The notes: a model not told the origin generated them from the letters alone. Positions 1-5,330 are shown, counted from the first letter of the stretch. The stretch: 6,000 bases of DNA from Mollicutes bacterium (GCA_003552275.1 PUKL01000126.1:1-6000), one strand, 5' to 3'. A program made the numbers and translations.

Positions 1-37
1 ATGTCTTCTTTTTGCCTTCGATGTCCAACGTGAACAT
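1..37 (-). CDS. Unidentified protein, first 12 codons only (runs off the left edge)
   Basis: A minus-strand reading frame starts with ATG at 37 and reads MFTLDIEGKKKT before the window ends. The start is supported by a Shine-Dalgarno sequence AAAGGAG (minus strand, positions 50-44) six bases upstream and by a consensus promoter further up (74-101). Too little is visible to name a product. The fragment shows no signal peptide or membrane segment and starts with a short hydrophobic/acidic stretch followed by lysines, which suggests a cytoplasmic protein. It is transcribed divergently from the Rieske gene, with both promoters packed into about 70 bp. Confidence 0.7.
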   Translation of the reverse strand, partial: MFTLDIEGKKKT

Positions 38-73
38 GGCGGTCTCCTTTCTGTTGCCGTCTTCGGTAGTACC

Positions 74-101
74 ATTATACCAGCTGGCGGCCTTTTTTCA
101 A
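74..101 (-). promoter_or_regulatory. Sigma-70-type promoter of the left-edge minus-strand gene
   Basis: Read on the minus strand, a -35 box TTGAAA (101-96) is followed after 16 bp by a perfect -10 box TATAAT (79-74). The -10 is preceded by TGG, which makes it an extended -10 (TGn). Transcription would start near 67, giving a leader of about 30 nt that carries the AAAGGAG ribosome binding site. It faces away from the promoter at 132-140. Confidence 0.8.
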
Positions 102-131
102 GAAAAGGTGGATACGCAGAAGAGCGCAAGA

Positions 132-140
132 TGATATAAT
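132..140 (+). promoter_or_regulatory. Extended -10 promoter of the Rieske gene
   Basis: The sequence TGATATAAT (132-140) is a perfect extended -10 element (TGn plus TATAAT). No good -35 box lies 16-18 bp upstream (the bases there are about ATACGC), which is tolerated at extended -10 promoters. The start site would be near 147, about 30 nt before the GTG start of the Rieske gene. Confidence 0.7.
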
Positions 141-176
141 GATGGTAGGGAAGAACGAAATTCGGGAGGGATGACT

Positions 177-503
177 GTGGCCTTTTTGGAGACGTGCGAT
201 CTCGCCACATTGAAACTGCGCAAGAAGATGAAAAAGACGATCCGGGACACACCGGTGCTCCTCATCCATCACGAAGAGAAGGTGTACGCCCTTTCCGACC
301 GCTGCCCCCATCGCAAAGCCTCACTCTACAAGGGCGGCTTCAAGGACGGCATCATCACCTGTGCGGCGCACGGAGCAGAGATCGACATCAAGACCGGTGC
401 AATCGTGAAGAATCCGAAGATCACCTTCTTTTCCGTCAAAGTCCCCGCTGCGAAGACATACGCCGTGAAGATCCAAGACGGCAAGGTTTTCATCGATTTG
501 TGA
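177..503 (+). CDS. Small stand-alone Rieske [2Fe-2S] ferredoxin-like protein
   Basis: A soluble protein of 108 residues that is a single Rieske domain. The cluster motif is clear: CPH (Cys43, His45) followed after 16 residues by CAAH (Cys62, His65), matching C-x-H-x(15-17)-C-x2-H, in which two Cys and two His hold a [2Fe-2S] cluster. There is no signal peptide, membrane segment or fused oxygenase domain. Family members of this size act as electron carriers like the small subunits of NirD or dioxygenase ferredoxins; the partner enzyme is not in the window. An in-frame ATG at 171 directly abuts the ribosome binding site GGGAGGG (164-170), so it is too close to serve. GTG at 177 has six-base spacing and is preferred. 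The nearest downstream gene is a tRNA, and no terminator separates them. The domain call is firm; substrate and pathway are unknown. Confidence 0.9.
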   Translation: MAFLETCDLATLKLRKKMKKTIRDTPVLLIHHEEKVYALSDRCPHRKASLYKGGFKDGIITCAAHGAEIDIKTGAIVKNPKITFFSVKVPAAKTYAVKIQDGKVFIDL

Positions 504-514
504 GATTTTGGGGC

Positions 515-543
515 TTTTCAAGCCGTCCCATTCATGGTAGAAT
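515..543 (+). promoter_or_regulatory. Promoter of the tRNA-Thr gene
   Basis: A -35-like TTTTCA (515-520) is followed after 17 bp by TAGAAT (538-543), which is preceded by TGG to form an extended -10. Transcription would begin near 550, about 16 nt before the mature tRNA 5' end. It begins just 11 bp after the Rieske stop codon, so the tRNA may be expressed both alone and by read-through. Confidence 0.65.
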
Positions 544-565
544 ATCCTACGGAACGACGAGATGT

Positions 566-642
566 GCCGCTTTAGCTCCAATCGGTAGAGCAATTCCATG
601 GTAAGGAAGAGGTTGCTGGTTCGAGTCCAGCAAGCGGCACCA
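566..642 (+). tRNA. tRNA-Thr, anticodon GGT
   Basis: The cloverleaf folds fully. The 7-bp acceptor stem pairs GCCGCTT (566-572) with AAGCGGC (632-638). The D-stem pairs GCTC (575-578) with GAGC (588-591), with the conserved GG in the loop. The anticodon arm is 593-609 with loop ATGGTAA (598-604) and anticodon GGT at 600-602. The T-arm pairs GCTGG with CCAGC around TTCGAGT (615-631). The discriminator is A639 and the CCA end (640-642) is encoded. It reads ACC and ACU codons. One oddity is that the first anticodon-stem pair (27-43) is an A·G mismatch (A593 against G609), leaving four Watson-Crick pairs. Confidence 0.95.
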
Positions 643-698
643 TCATTTTTCTTGCTTTCGTTCCCCGATTCGGCCTTGAACCTCGCGGGGCTTTCGGC

Positions 699-724
699 GC
701 GGCTTCAAAGCCGCCTTTTTCTTT
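699..724 (+). terminator. Intrinsic terminator downstream of tRNA-Thr
   Basis: The perfect stem GCGGCT (699-704) / AGCCGC (709-714) with loop TCAA is followed by a T-rich tail, CTTTTTCTTTT (715-725). It lies 57 nt past the tRNA and would stop plus-strand transcription before the oppositely oriented sigma operon. A looser upstream pairing of CCCCG (663-667) with CGGGG (686-690) exists but lacks a T tract. Confidence 0.8.
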
Positions 725-731
725 TCCGAAG

Positions 732-753
732 AAAAAAGCCCTTGCGGGCTTTT
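732..753 (-). terminator. Intrinsic terminator of the sigma/anti-sigma operon
   Basis: On the minus strand the stem AAAAGCCC (753-746) / GGGCTTTT (741-734) with loop GCAA runs into six T residues (737-732). It begins within the TGA stop codon of the anti-sigma gene. Because the stem is flanked by A and T runs on both sides it may also help stop plus-strand transcription, so it forms a back-to-back pair with the hairpin at 699-714. Confidence 0.85.
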
Positions 754-1541
754 CACCAAGGCGGTCCGCCGGGTCGGTCCGAAGGCGGGCCCGGCGTATG
801 GTGGGGGATGTCCTTTTCTTCCATGATTCTCCTGAGCTCGCCGACGGAAAGGTCTTTGAGGTCGGCGAAGGAATAATCGTCGGTCTCGTCGTCGATATGT
901 TCGATGAGTCTCAGCCGCATGACGCTCATGCCGTGGGTTTGGGCCCGTTCTTGTTCGTCGGGGGTTTCGTCACCGCCGTGGCCGCGCATGACGGCAAACC
1001 CGGCGATCCGAGTCCCCACGACGTCGGGGAGTCTCTCTTCGAGCCTTTGCAGGATGCGTTCCTCTTGTTCTGCGGAAGGTCCGCGGACGTCATAGACGAT
1101 ATAGGGGGCTTCATCGGAAAGATATCCTCGCTCAATGGCTTTGTCGATGATGTTGTCGATCACATCGTCCAAAGGCTTGTCTTCCGGCTCGTCGAGGAGG
1201 GTGAGAAAATCCTCGCCGTCGGGGTTCGTGGCGAAAAGGTCCAAGACGTTGTCTTCCTCGTCGATGTCGATCCGGAGACCGGGGTTGATGTCGAGATAGA
1301 CACTGGTGGCGCCGTCAATGCCGAATGGAAGGATGAGAGCCAGCATGAACACGGCCACGACCGCCATCCCGGCATAGACATAGCGCAGGGCGAAAGACTT
1401 CCCGGAGGTCGTGGAGCGTTTGTGCAGTGCGCTCGTGATGTGGTTTTGGTAGACGTCGGAGGATTTGATCTCCTCTTTCACATCGGGGACATCTTTTTTG
1501 GCGGCGGAGCGGATTCTTTTTTCCCATTCTTTATTCTTCAT
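753..1541 (-). CDS. Membrane-bound anti-sigma factor with RsgI-like extracytoplasmic segment
   Basis: A 262-residue single-pass membrane protein predicted to hold the upstream ECF sigma factor inactive. Residues 1-50 are charged, Lys/Glu-rich and cytoplasmic, and presumably bind the sigma factor. Residues about 53-74 (RYVYAGMAVVAVFMLALILP) form the membrane helix. The part just outside carries the signature SVYLDINPGLRIDID...NVLDLFATNPDGEDFL (about 80-113), which resembles the S-x-DxNPS-(I/L)-(E/D)-(I/L)...N.DG segment of RsgI-type anti-sigma factors. The rest is acidic, with a His/Pro/Gly-rich tail (HHTPGPPSDRPGGPPW). The start is ATG at 1541: AAAGGAGG lies eight bases upstream, whereas the in-frame GTG at 1550 abuts that site. 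It overlaps the end of the sigma gene by 11 bp, so translation is coupled. The usual N-terminal RsgI beta-barrel domain is not recognisable, so this is an RsgI-like hybrid. The signal sensed is unknown. Confidence 0.82.
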   Translation of the reverse strand: MKNKEWEKRIRSAAKKDVPDVKEEIKSSDVYQNHITSALHKRSTTSGKSFALRYVYAGMAVVAVFMLALILPFGIDGATSVYLDINPGLRIDIDEEDNVLDLFATNPDGEDFLTLLDEPEDKPLDDVIDNIIDKAIERGYLSDEAPYIVYDVRGPSAEQEERILQRLEERLPDVVGTRIAGFAVMRGHGGDETPDEQERAQTHGMSVMRLRLIEHIDDETDDYSFADLKDLSVGELRRIMEEKDIPHHTPGPPSDRPGGPPW

Positions 1542-2064
1542 CGGGCGCACCTCCTTTTCGCCTCATCTTCCCGAGGGCGTTTCGGTATTTCCAAAGCACC
1601 GTCCCCAAGGGTCTTGCGAGTGCTTCGGCGATATCTTTGTGTTTTTCCCCGAGTACCGCATGCCGGATGACGATTTCCTTTTCCTCTTCATCGAGTGTCC
1701 GCATGAGTTCTTCGAGTTCCGACCTTTTCTCGCTGCCGTCTTCTTGCGCGAGGAGGGAGAGCGGCCCTTCGTCGTCATCATGCGGGCTTTCCTTCTTGCG
1801 TTCGTGATAGGCGTTCAGCGCCAGGCGTTTCGCGATCGTCTTGATCCAGGCGCGGAACTTGCCTTGCGGCCGGTATTTGGGCAAAGATTCGATCATCTTC
1901 ATATAAGTGTCCTGCATGATGTCTTCACTCAAAGAAGGGTCCTTCAACACCATGAGTATCGTATAGTAGACATCGGCGCTTGTGGCTTCATAAAGGGCGT
2001 CGAAGGCACTTTCATCACCCTTTGCGAAGGCCCGGACGAGTTTGTCGAGTCGCTTGTCGGTCAT
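1531..2064 (-). CDS. ECF-type (sigma-70 family, group 4) RNA polymerase sigma factor
   Basis: A 177-residue two-domain sigma factor that would direct RNA polymerase to envelope-response promoters. Region 2 spans about residues 15-90 and includes the typical LSEDIMQDTYMKMIESLPKYRPQGKFRAWIKTIAKRL pattern (EDIxQDT core helix, FRAWIxxIA -10-recognition helix). A short acidic linker (about 92-112, SPHDDDEGPLS) leads to region 4 (about 115-170), whose helix-turn-helix reads EKHKDIAEALARPLGTVLWKYRNALGKMRR and would bind the -35 element. The length is usual for ECF factors; no extra C-terminal domain is present. The start at 2064 has a moderate ribosome binding site GGGGTGA (2075-2069). The gene is the first of a two-gene operon with its anti-sigma factor, and diverges from rlmL. 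Autoregulation is expected for the family, but I could not identify a convincing promoter. Sigma subfamily is not determined. Confidence 0.93.
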   Translation of the reverse strand: MTDKRLDKLVRAFAKGDESAFDALYEATSADVYYTILMVLKDPSLSEDIMQDTYMKMIESLPKYRPQGKFRAWIKTIAKRLALNAYHERKKESPHDDDEGPLSLLAQEDGSEKRSELEELMRTLDEEEKEIVIRHAVLGEKHKDIAEALARPLGTVLWKYRNALGKMRRKGGAPDEE

Positions 2065-2170
2065 GATTTCACCCCGGGGCGTGACCGCTTACACCTATAC
2101 AACAAAGGAAACGGTCGTTTTATTTGTTCTTTATGACATTAAGGCATCGATCACGGAGAAAGAAAGGAAG
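2065..2170. other. Divergent intergenic region between sigma operon and rlmL
   Basis: This 106-bp gap must hold the start signals of both the sigma operon (minus) and the methyltransferase (plus). I find no clear -35/-10 pair for either direction. Only TATACA at 2096-2101 (plus) resembles a -10 box, and it has no matching -35. A GC palindrome CCCCGGGG (2072-2079) sits inside an imperfect inverted repeat TCAC...GTGA (2069-2084) and overlaps the sigma gene's ribosome binding site. A non-housekeeping promoter for the ECF operon would be consistent with the missing consensus. Confidence 0.4.
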
Positions 2171-3307
2171 ATGGCCTTGGAATGTGTCGCGACGACGGCG
2201 TTCGGCATTGAAGCCGTGTGCCGGAGGGAACTTGAGGCTTTGGGAGTCTCCGTCAAGGAGACGAAGAACGGCAGAGTGTATTTCACAACCGACCATAGCG
2301 GCATGATGCGGGCGAACCTGCATCTTTGCACGGCCGAAAGGGTCCATATCGTGCTCGGACGCGCTTTTGTGCGTTCGTTCGACGAACTGTTCGCCTTTGT
2401 CGGAAAACTGCCCGTGGAGCGTTATTTCCGCCCTGAAGGCAAGTTCATCGTGAACGCGAAAAGTGTGAAATCCACCCTGTTCAGTTTACGCGATATCCAG
2501 TCCGTTGGCAAGAAGGCTGTTTTGGAAAATCTCCGTTCGAAACTGTCCGTGTCCGCTTTCCCCGAGACGGCCGAGCCCTATCGCATCCTTCTTACGTTCG
2601 AAAAGGATGAAAGCGAGTTCTGGTTGGACACGAGCGGTGCACCTTTGCACAAGCGGGGATATCGCGAGGACACCGGCGAAGCCCCCATCAAGGAGACGCT
2701 CGCCGCGGCCATCGTGCTCTTGAGTTTCTACGACCGCACGCGGGCACTCTATGACCCCTTCACCGGCTCGGGGACCATCCCGATCGAAGCGGCCCGGATC
2801 GCGAGAAACATCCCCCCGGGCTTGGACCGCACGTTCGATTTCGAAGCGTTCCCGTTCGTGGACGACAAGCTTTATCAAGAAGTGAAGCGTCAAGCCTACA
2901 CCGGCATCCATCACGGTGACATCGGTCCGATCCGCGCGGCGGACATCGATGCGAAGATGATCGAAAAGACACGGAAAAACGCCGAAAGAGCGGGTGTCGC
3001 CGAAGACATCGACTTCGTGAGCGAGGATTTTCGGGCCATGGCTTTCGCGGATCCCCACCCCGTGGTCATCACGAATCCCCCTTACGGCGAGAGACTCATG
3101 CAGGCCGAGGATTTCCGAAGACTCTACCGGGACCTCGGCGACATCATCCGCCGTGAAAAAAACGCCTCGTTCTACATCCTCACCCCGGTGGCGAACGCCG
3201 AAGGCTTTTTCAAGAAGAAGGCCTCCCGGACAAGGGTGCTCTTCAACGGTCCGATCAAGACGAGACTCTATCAGTATTTCGGTCCGCCCCCGAAAAGGGA
3301 ATCCTGA
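2171..3307 (+). CDS. rlmL: THUMP-domain 23S rRNA guanine-N2 methyltransferase, RlmL/YpsC type
   Basis: A 378-residue cytoplasmic enzyme that uses S-adenosylmethionine to methylate the N2 of a guanine in 23S rRNA (G2445 in the E. coli enzyme). The N-terminal ferredoxin-like region begins LECVATTAFGIEAVCRREL and leads into a THUMP RNA-binding domain (about 45-155). The linker HKRGYR (160-165) is typical of the family. The Rossmann methyltransferase domain carries the SAM motif DPFTGSGT (195-202), the acidic motif ADID (257-260), and the catalytic NPPY (302-305), diagnostic of amino-group N-methyltransferases. Length fits single-domain Firmicute YpsC; E. coli RlmL carries an extra fused RlmK domain that is absent here. 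Upstream in-frame codons to 2042 overlap the divergent sigma gene and are rejected. ATG 2171 fits the family N-terminus, but its AAAGGAA site (2163-2169) is tight, and TTG 2177 would be better spaced. No promoter recognised. Confidence 0.93.
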   Translation: MALECVATTAFGIEAVCRRELEALGVSVKETKNGRVYFTTDHSGMMRANLHLCTAERVHIVLGRAFVRSFDELFAFVGKLPVERYFRPEGKFIVNAKSVKSTLFSLRDIQSVGKKAVLENLRSKLSVSAFPETAEPYRILLTFEKDESEFWLDTSGAPLHKRGYREDTGEAPIKETLAAAIVLLSFYDRTRALYDPFTGSGTIPIEAARIARNIPPGLDRTFDFEAFPFVDDKLYQEVKRQAYTGIHHGDIGPIRAADIDAKMIEKTRKNAERAGVAEDIDFVSEDFRAMAFADPHPVVITNPPYGERLMQAEDFRRLYRDLGDIIRREKNASFYILTPVANAEGFFKKKASRTRVLFNGPIKTRLYQYFGPPPKRES

Positions 3308-3312
3308 CATCA

Positions 3313-3333
3313 CCCCCTGCCAAGGGGGTTTTT
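3313..3333 (+). terminator. Intrinsic terminator after rlmL
   Basis: A perfect 6-bp stem CCCCCT (3313-3318) / AGGGGG (3323-3328) with loop GCCA is followed by TTTTT (3329-3333). It begins five bases after the TGA stop codon of rlmL. Confidence 0.88.
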
Positions 3334-3390
3334 GCATTTTTGGGGAGAAATATAGAACCTTGCTCTCTATCATGCGGGTGAGGTGATGAT

Positions 3391-5205
3391 ATGAAAAAGA
3401 TCCTGATTGCCCTCATGGTCCTTTTCGCCTTTGTGAGCGGAAGGGTCCTCCATGGGGAGGATTCAATCCCCGGCGGGAAAAATCTTTTGAATCCCGCCAT
3501 TGTCGAGTCGGACTGGGAGACCGACAGCTTCCGCACGATTAGCCCTGTGAGCGTGGAAGCGGGAATTGCACACACCTTCTCGATGTCGCTTCTCGACCAG
3601 AGCCGCATCAAAATCGCCACCTATGACGGCACAATCATCATCGACGATTCTTTCGTCGACCCCGACGACTGTGAACAAGACGACGGACGTCTGATATGCA
3701 CATTCACACCCGCAAGCGAGGCCGTCCAGATCGAAGTGAGCGAGGATCATGCCGCGCAATACTACAGTCATTATGGCGCCTGCGGCTTGGAGTTGCAGTT
3801 GGAAAAGGGAGATGCGGCCACCTCCTATGAACCGTATGAAGCCGTGTATCCCACCGAACCCGAATTTTCGGGAAGTGGGCTTTTCGTCATGAGCTATGAG
3901 GAGGCGACATCGATCGAGGACATCGTCGATGAACATATCACGGCCTATGACGAAATCGACGGCGACTTGAGCGATGAGATTGTCATCGCCGAGGATGCCT
4001 ACACCGGCAACGAAGAGCGGGTAGGAGAATATCCGGTCCGTCTCGAGGTGACGGACAGTTCGGACAACACGGCCTATTTCGACCTCACGATCATCGTCAA
4101 AGACGAGATTCCCCCCGAGATCGAAGGTCCGAGCGATATTGTCATCGATGTGGACGAAACGCCACCCTTGGCGGTGATCATCGAAGAACATTTTCATTTC
4201 TACGACGACCATGACGGAATCATCACGGAATATACCATCATCGATGATGACTACAGCACCAACAAGGAGGTCCTCGGCCCGAAAGAAGTGACAATCAAAG
4301 TGGCCGACGAAAGCGCAAACGAAACGGAGAAATCCTTCACATTGGACATCGTCGATGTCACATCGCCCGTGATCGAAGGGCCGGACGATATCGAGATCCT
4401 CCTTTCCGAACCCTTGTCATTGGAAGAGATTCTCGCGCTCTACACGCCGCAAGACAACCATACACCGTCCGAAGATATGGAGATCGCGGTCGCGGAAGGT
4501 ATCGAGGAACTCTTGCACACCGCGGGCGAGCACACCATGCATCTCTACACGGAGGACGCCTCCGGCAACGGGACGGAAAGAGGAATCCTCATAGAGGTCA
4601 TCGACGATGTGCCTCCGGTCTTGAGCGGCATGGCGCATATGCGGATATCGTATACGGAAAGTCTGGACACCCTCGCTTTGCGAGAAGAGCTTTCCGTGAG
4701 CGACAACCATGACACCTTGACGAAAGAGGACATCTACATCGAGACGGACACGGTGGTCGCGGGCGAAGTGGGCGTCTATGAAATCGTCTTCGGCGTCAAG
4801 GATGCCGCCGAGAACCTGGCCACCCATCGCATGACAATCGAGATCATCGACGATGTGCCGCCGGAGTTCATTCTCAGCGAGAAGATCATCGTGTCGCCGG
4901 AAGCGAGTCTTTCCGAAGAGGAGATCTTCACCTATCTCCGGAACCGTTCCGCCGACGATTTCGAGCCCGTGGAGATGGAAGTCCTTCAAGAGGATTATCA
5001 TGACAACGCGGACACGCCCGGTGATTACTCTTACATCGTCGAGTTACGCAACGAGGCCGGTGAAAGCGAAAGACACGAGCTCACCATCCGCATCAGCGAA
5101 CCTCTCGAAGAGGATGAGAGGAGTTTGTTGCCGATGATCGCGGGCGGCATCATCTTGACGTTGACGGTGATCACGGGCATCTTGGTGAAAAGGAAGCTGC
5201 GCTGA
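3391..5205 (+). CDS. Secreted, membrane-anchored surface protein with Ig-like repeats
   Basis: A 604-residue envelope protein. Residues 1-22 are a signal peptide (KK, hydrophobic LIALMVLFAFVSG core). Residues about 28-152 resemble the carbohydrate-binding-like jelly-roll modules of phage and surface proteins, opening GKNLLNPAI and closing LELQLEKGDAATSYEPYE. Then come about five Ig-like domains of the DUF5011/HYR style at about 160-237, 240-322, 325-404, 407-487 and 489-569. Each carries a 'DNxTPxDG...G.Y.V...V.D.A.N' pattern and joints such as VKDEIPPEIEGP, VDVTSPVIEGP and IDDVPPVLSG. The C-terminus (579-604) is a membrane helix, PMIAGGIILTLTVITGILV, followed by KRKLR. There is no LPXTG, so the protein is membrane- rather than wall-anchored. 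It is strongly acidic with three cysteines (94, 103, 131). The start has GAGGTGAT (3380-3387) at good spacing. It probably serves adhesion or matrix attachment; the ligand is unknown. It stands alone between two terminators. Confidence 0.85.
   Translation: MKKILIALMVLFAFVSGRVLHGEDSIPGGKNLLNPAIVESDWETDSFRTISPVSVEAGIAHTFSMSLLDQSRIKIATYDGTIIIDDSFVDPDDCEQDDGRLICTFTPASEAVQIEVSEDHAAQYYSHYGACGLELQLEKGDAATSYEPYEAVYPTEPEFSGSGLFVMSYEEATSIEDIVDEHITAYDEIDGDLSDEIVIAEDAYTGNEERVGEYPVRLEVTDSSDNTAYFDLTIIVKDEIPPEIEGPSDIVIDVDETPPLAVIIEEHFHFYDDHDGIITEYTIIDDDYSTNKEVLGPKEVTIKVADESANETEKSFTLDIVDVTSPVIEGPDDIEILLSEPLSLEEILALYTPQDNHTPSEDMEIAVAEGIEELLHTAGEHTMHLYTEDASGNGTERGILIEVIDDVPPVLSGMAHMRISYTESLDTLALREELSVSDNHDTLTKEDIYIETDTVVAGEVGVYEIVFGVKDAAENLATHRMTIEIIDDVPPEFILSEKIIVSPEASLSEEEIFTYLRNRSADDFEPVEMEVLQEDYHDNADTPGDYSYIVELRNEAGESERHELTIRISEPLEEDERSLLPMIAGGIILTLTVITGILVKRKLR
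4598..4859 (+). repeat. Repeated joint sequence between Ig-like domains
   Basis: The 16-base string TCATCGACGATGTGCC occurs at 4598-4613 and again at 4844-4859, exactly 246 bases (82 codons) apart and in the same frame. Both copies encode the domain joint (V/I)IDDVPP that starts Ig-like repeats 4 and 5. Other joints in the gene differ more, which suggests these two domains are the most recently duplicated or converted pair. Confidence 0.7.
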
Positions 5206-5210
5206 CTATG

Positions 5211-5249
5211 AGGCTGTGACGAAACCGTCACAGCCTTTTTCTTTATTTT
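5211..5249 (+). terminator. Strong intrinsic terminator after the surface-protein gene
   Basis: A perfect 10-bp stem GGCTGTGACG (5212-5221) / CGTCACAGCC (5226-5235) closes on the loop AAAC, extended by an A-T pair (5211/5236). It is followed by a T-rich tail TTTTTCTTTATTTT (5236-5249). It lies six bases after the TGA stop codon and isolates the surface gene from the marR operon. Confidence 0.95.
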
Positions 5250-5254
5250 GCCCA

Positions 5255-5282
5255 TTGACATACGTAGATTCTCGGGTATAAT
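5255..5282 (+). promoter_or_regulatory. Consensus sigma-70 promoter of the marR-ABC operon
   Basis: A perfect -35 box TTGACA (5255-5260) and a perfect -10 box TATAAT (5277-5282) are separated by 16 bp. It is the strongest promoter in the window. Transcription would start near 5289, within the palindrome at 5284-5300, leaving a leader of about 40 nt that ends in AGGAGG (5320-5325). Confidence 0.93.
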
Positions 5283-5283
5283 G

Positions 5284-5307
5284 GTTAGGTAAACGCTAAC
5301 TAACTAA
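5284..5307. promoter_or_regulatory. Candidate MarR operator at the transcription start
   Basis: An inverted repeat GTTAG (5284-5288) and CTAAC (5296-5300) is separated by 7 bp, so it is 17 bp long overall, a size typical of MarR-family sites. It begins one base after the -10 box and spans the predicted start of transcription, where a bound dimer would block initiation. The right arm runs on into three tandem CTAA units (5296-5307). Binding by the adjacent regulator is inferred from position and family habit. Confidence 0.6.
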
Positions 5308-5330
5308 TTACATTTCGACAGGAGGAACCT

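Noticed and set aside
504..530. Hairpin GGCTT/AAGCC just after the Rieske gene as a terminator
   Set aside because: The 5-bp stem has a 3-base loop and is not followed by a T tract.
643..752. Small gene in the convergent gap after the tRNA
   Set aside because: The open frame running through it starts inside the tRNA, has no ribosome binding site, and the stretch is explained by two terminators.
798..1670. Long plus-strand open frame opposite the sigma/anti-sigma genes
   Set aside because: It is the mirror of the minus-strand genes: no ribosome binding site, low-complexity Val/Gly/Asp composition, and no domain, while the minus-strand frames carry recognisable domains and overlap as an operon.
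2042..2170. Upstream in-frame extension of rlmL by 43 residues
   Set aside because: It has no ribosome binding site, overlaps the start of the divergent sigma gene, and its residues do not resemble the family; homology starts at about 2171.
2486..3373. Long minus-strand open frame opposite rlmL
   Set aside because: It covers the conserved methyltransferase motifs in antisense, has no family features and crosses the rlmL terminator.
3345..3373. Possible promoter of the surface-protein gene (TATCAT at 3368-3373 or TATAGA at 3351-3356)
   Set aside because: Neither -10-like box has a credible -35 at 16-18 bp, so the site is not supported, although a promoter must exist downstream of the terminator at 3313-3333.
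3463..4212. Minus-strand open frame opposite the surface-protein gene
   Set aside because: It arises from the GAY/GAR-rich codon pattern of the acidic repeats (antisense gives Val/Ile/Phe/Leu runs); there is no start signal.
5296..5307. CTAA triple repeat as a mobile-element or CRISPR-like repeat
   Set aside because: It is only 12 bases, occurs once, and lies in a promoter region where it is better explained as part of an operator.
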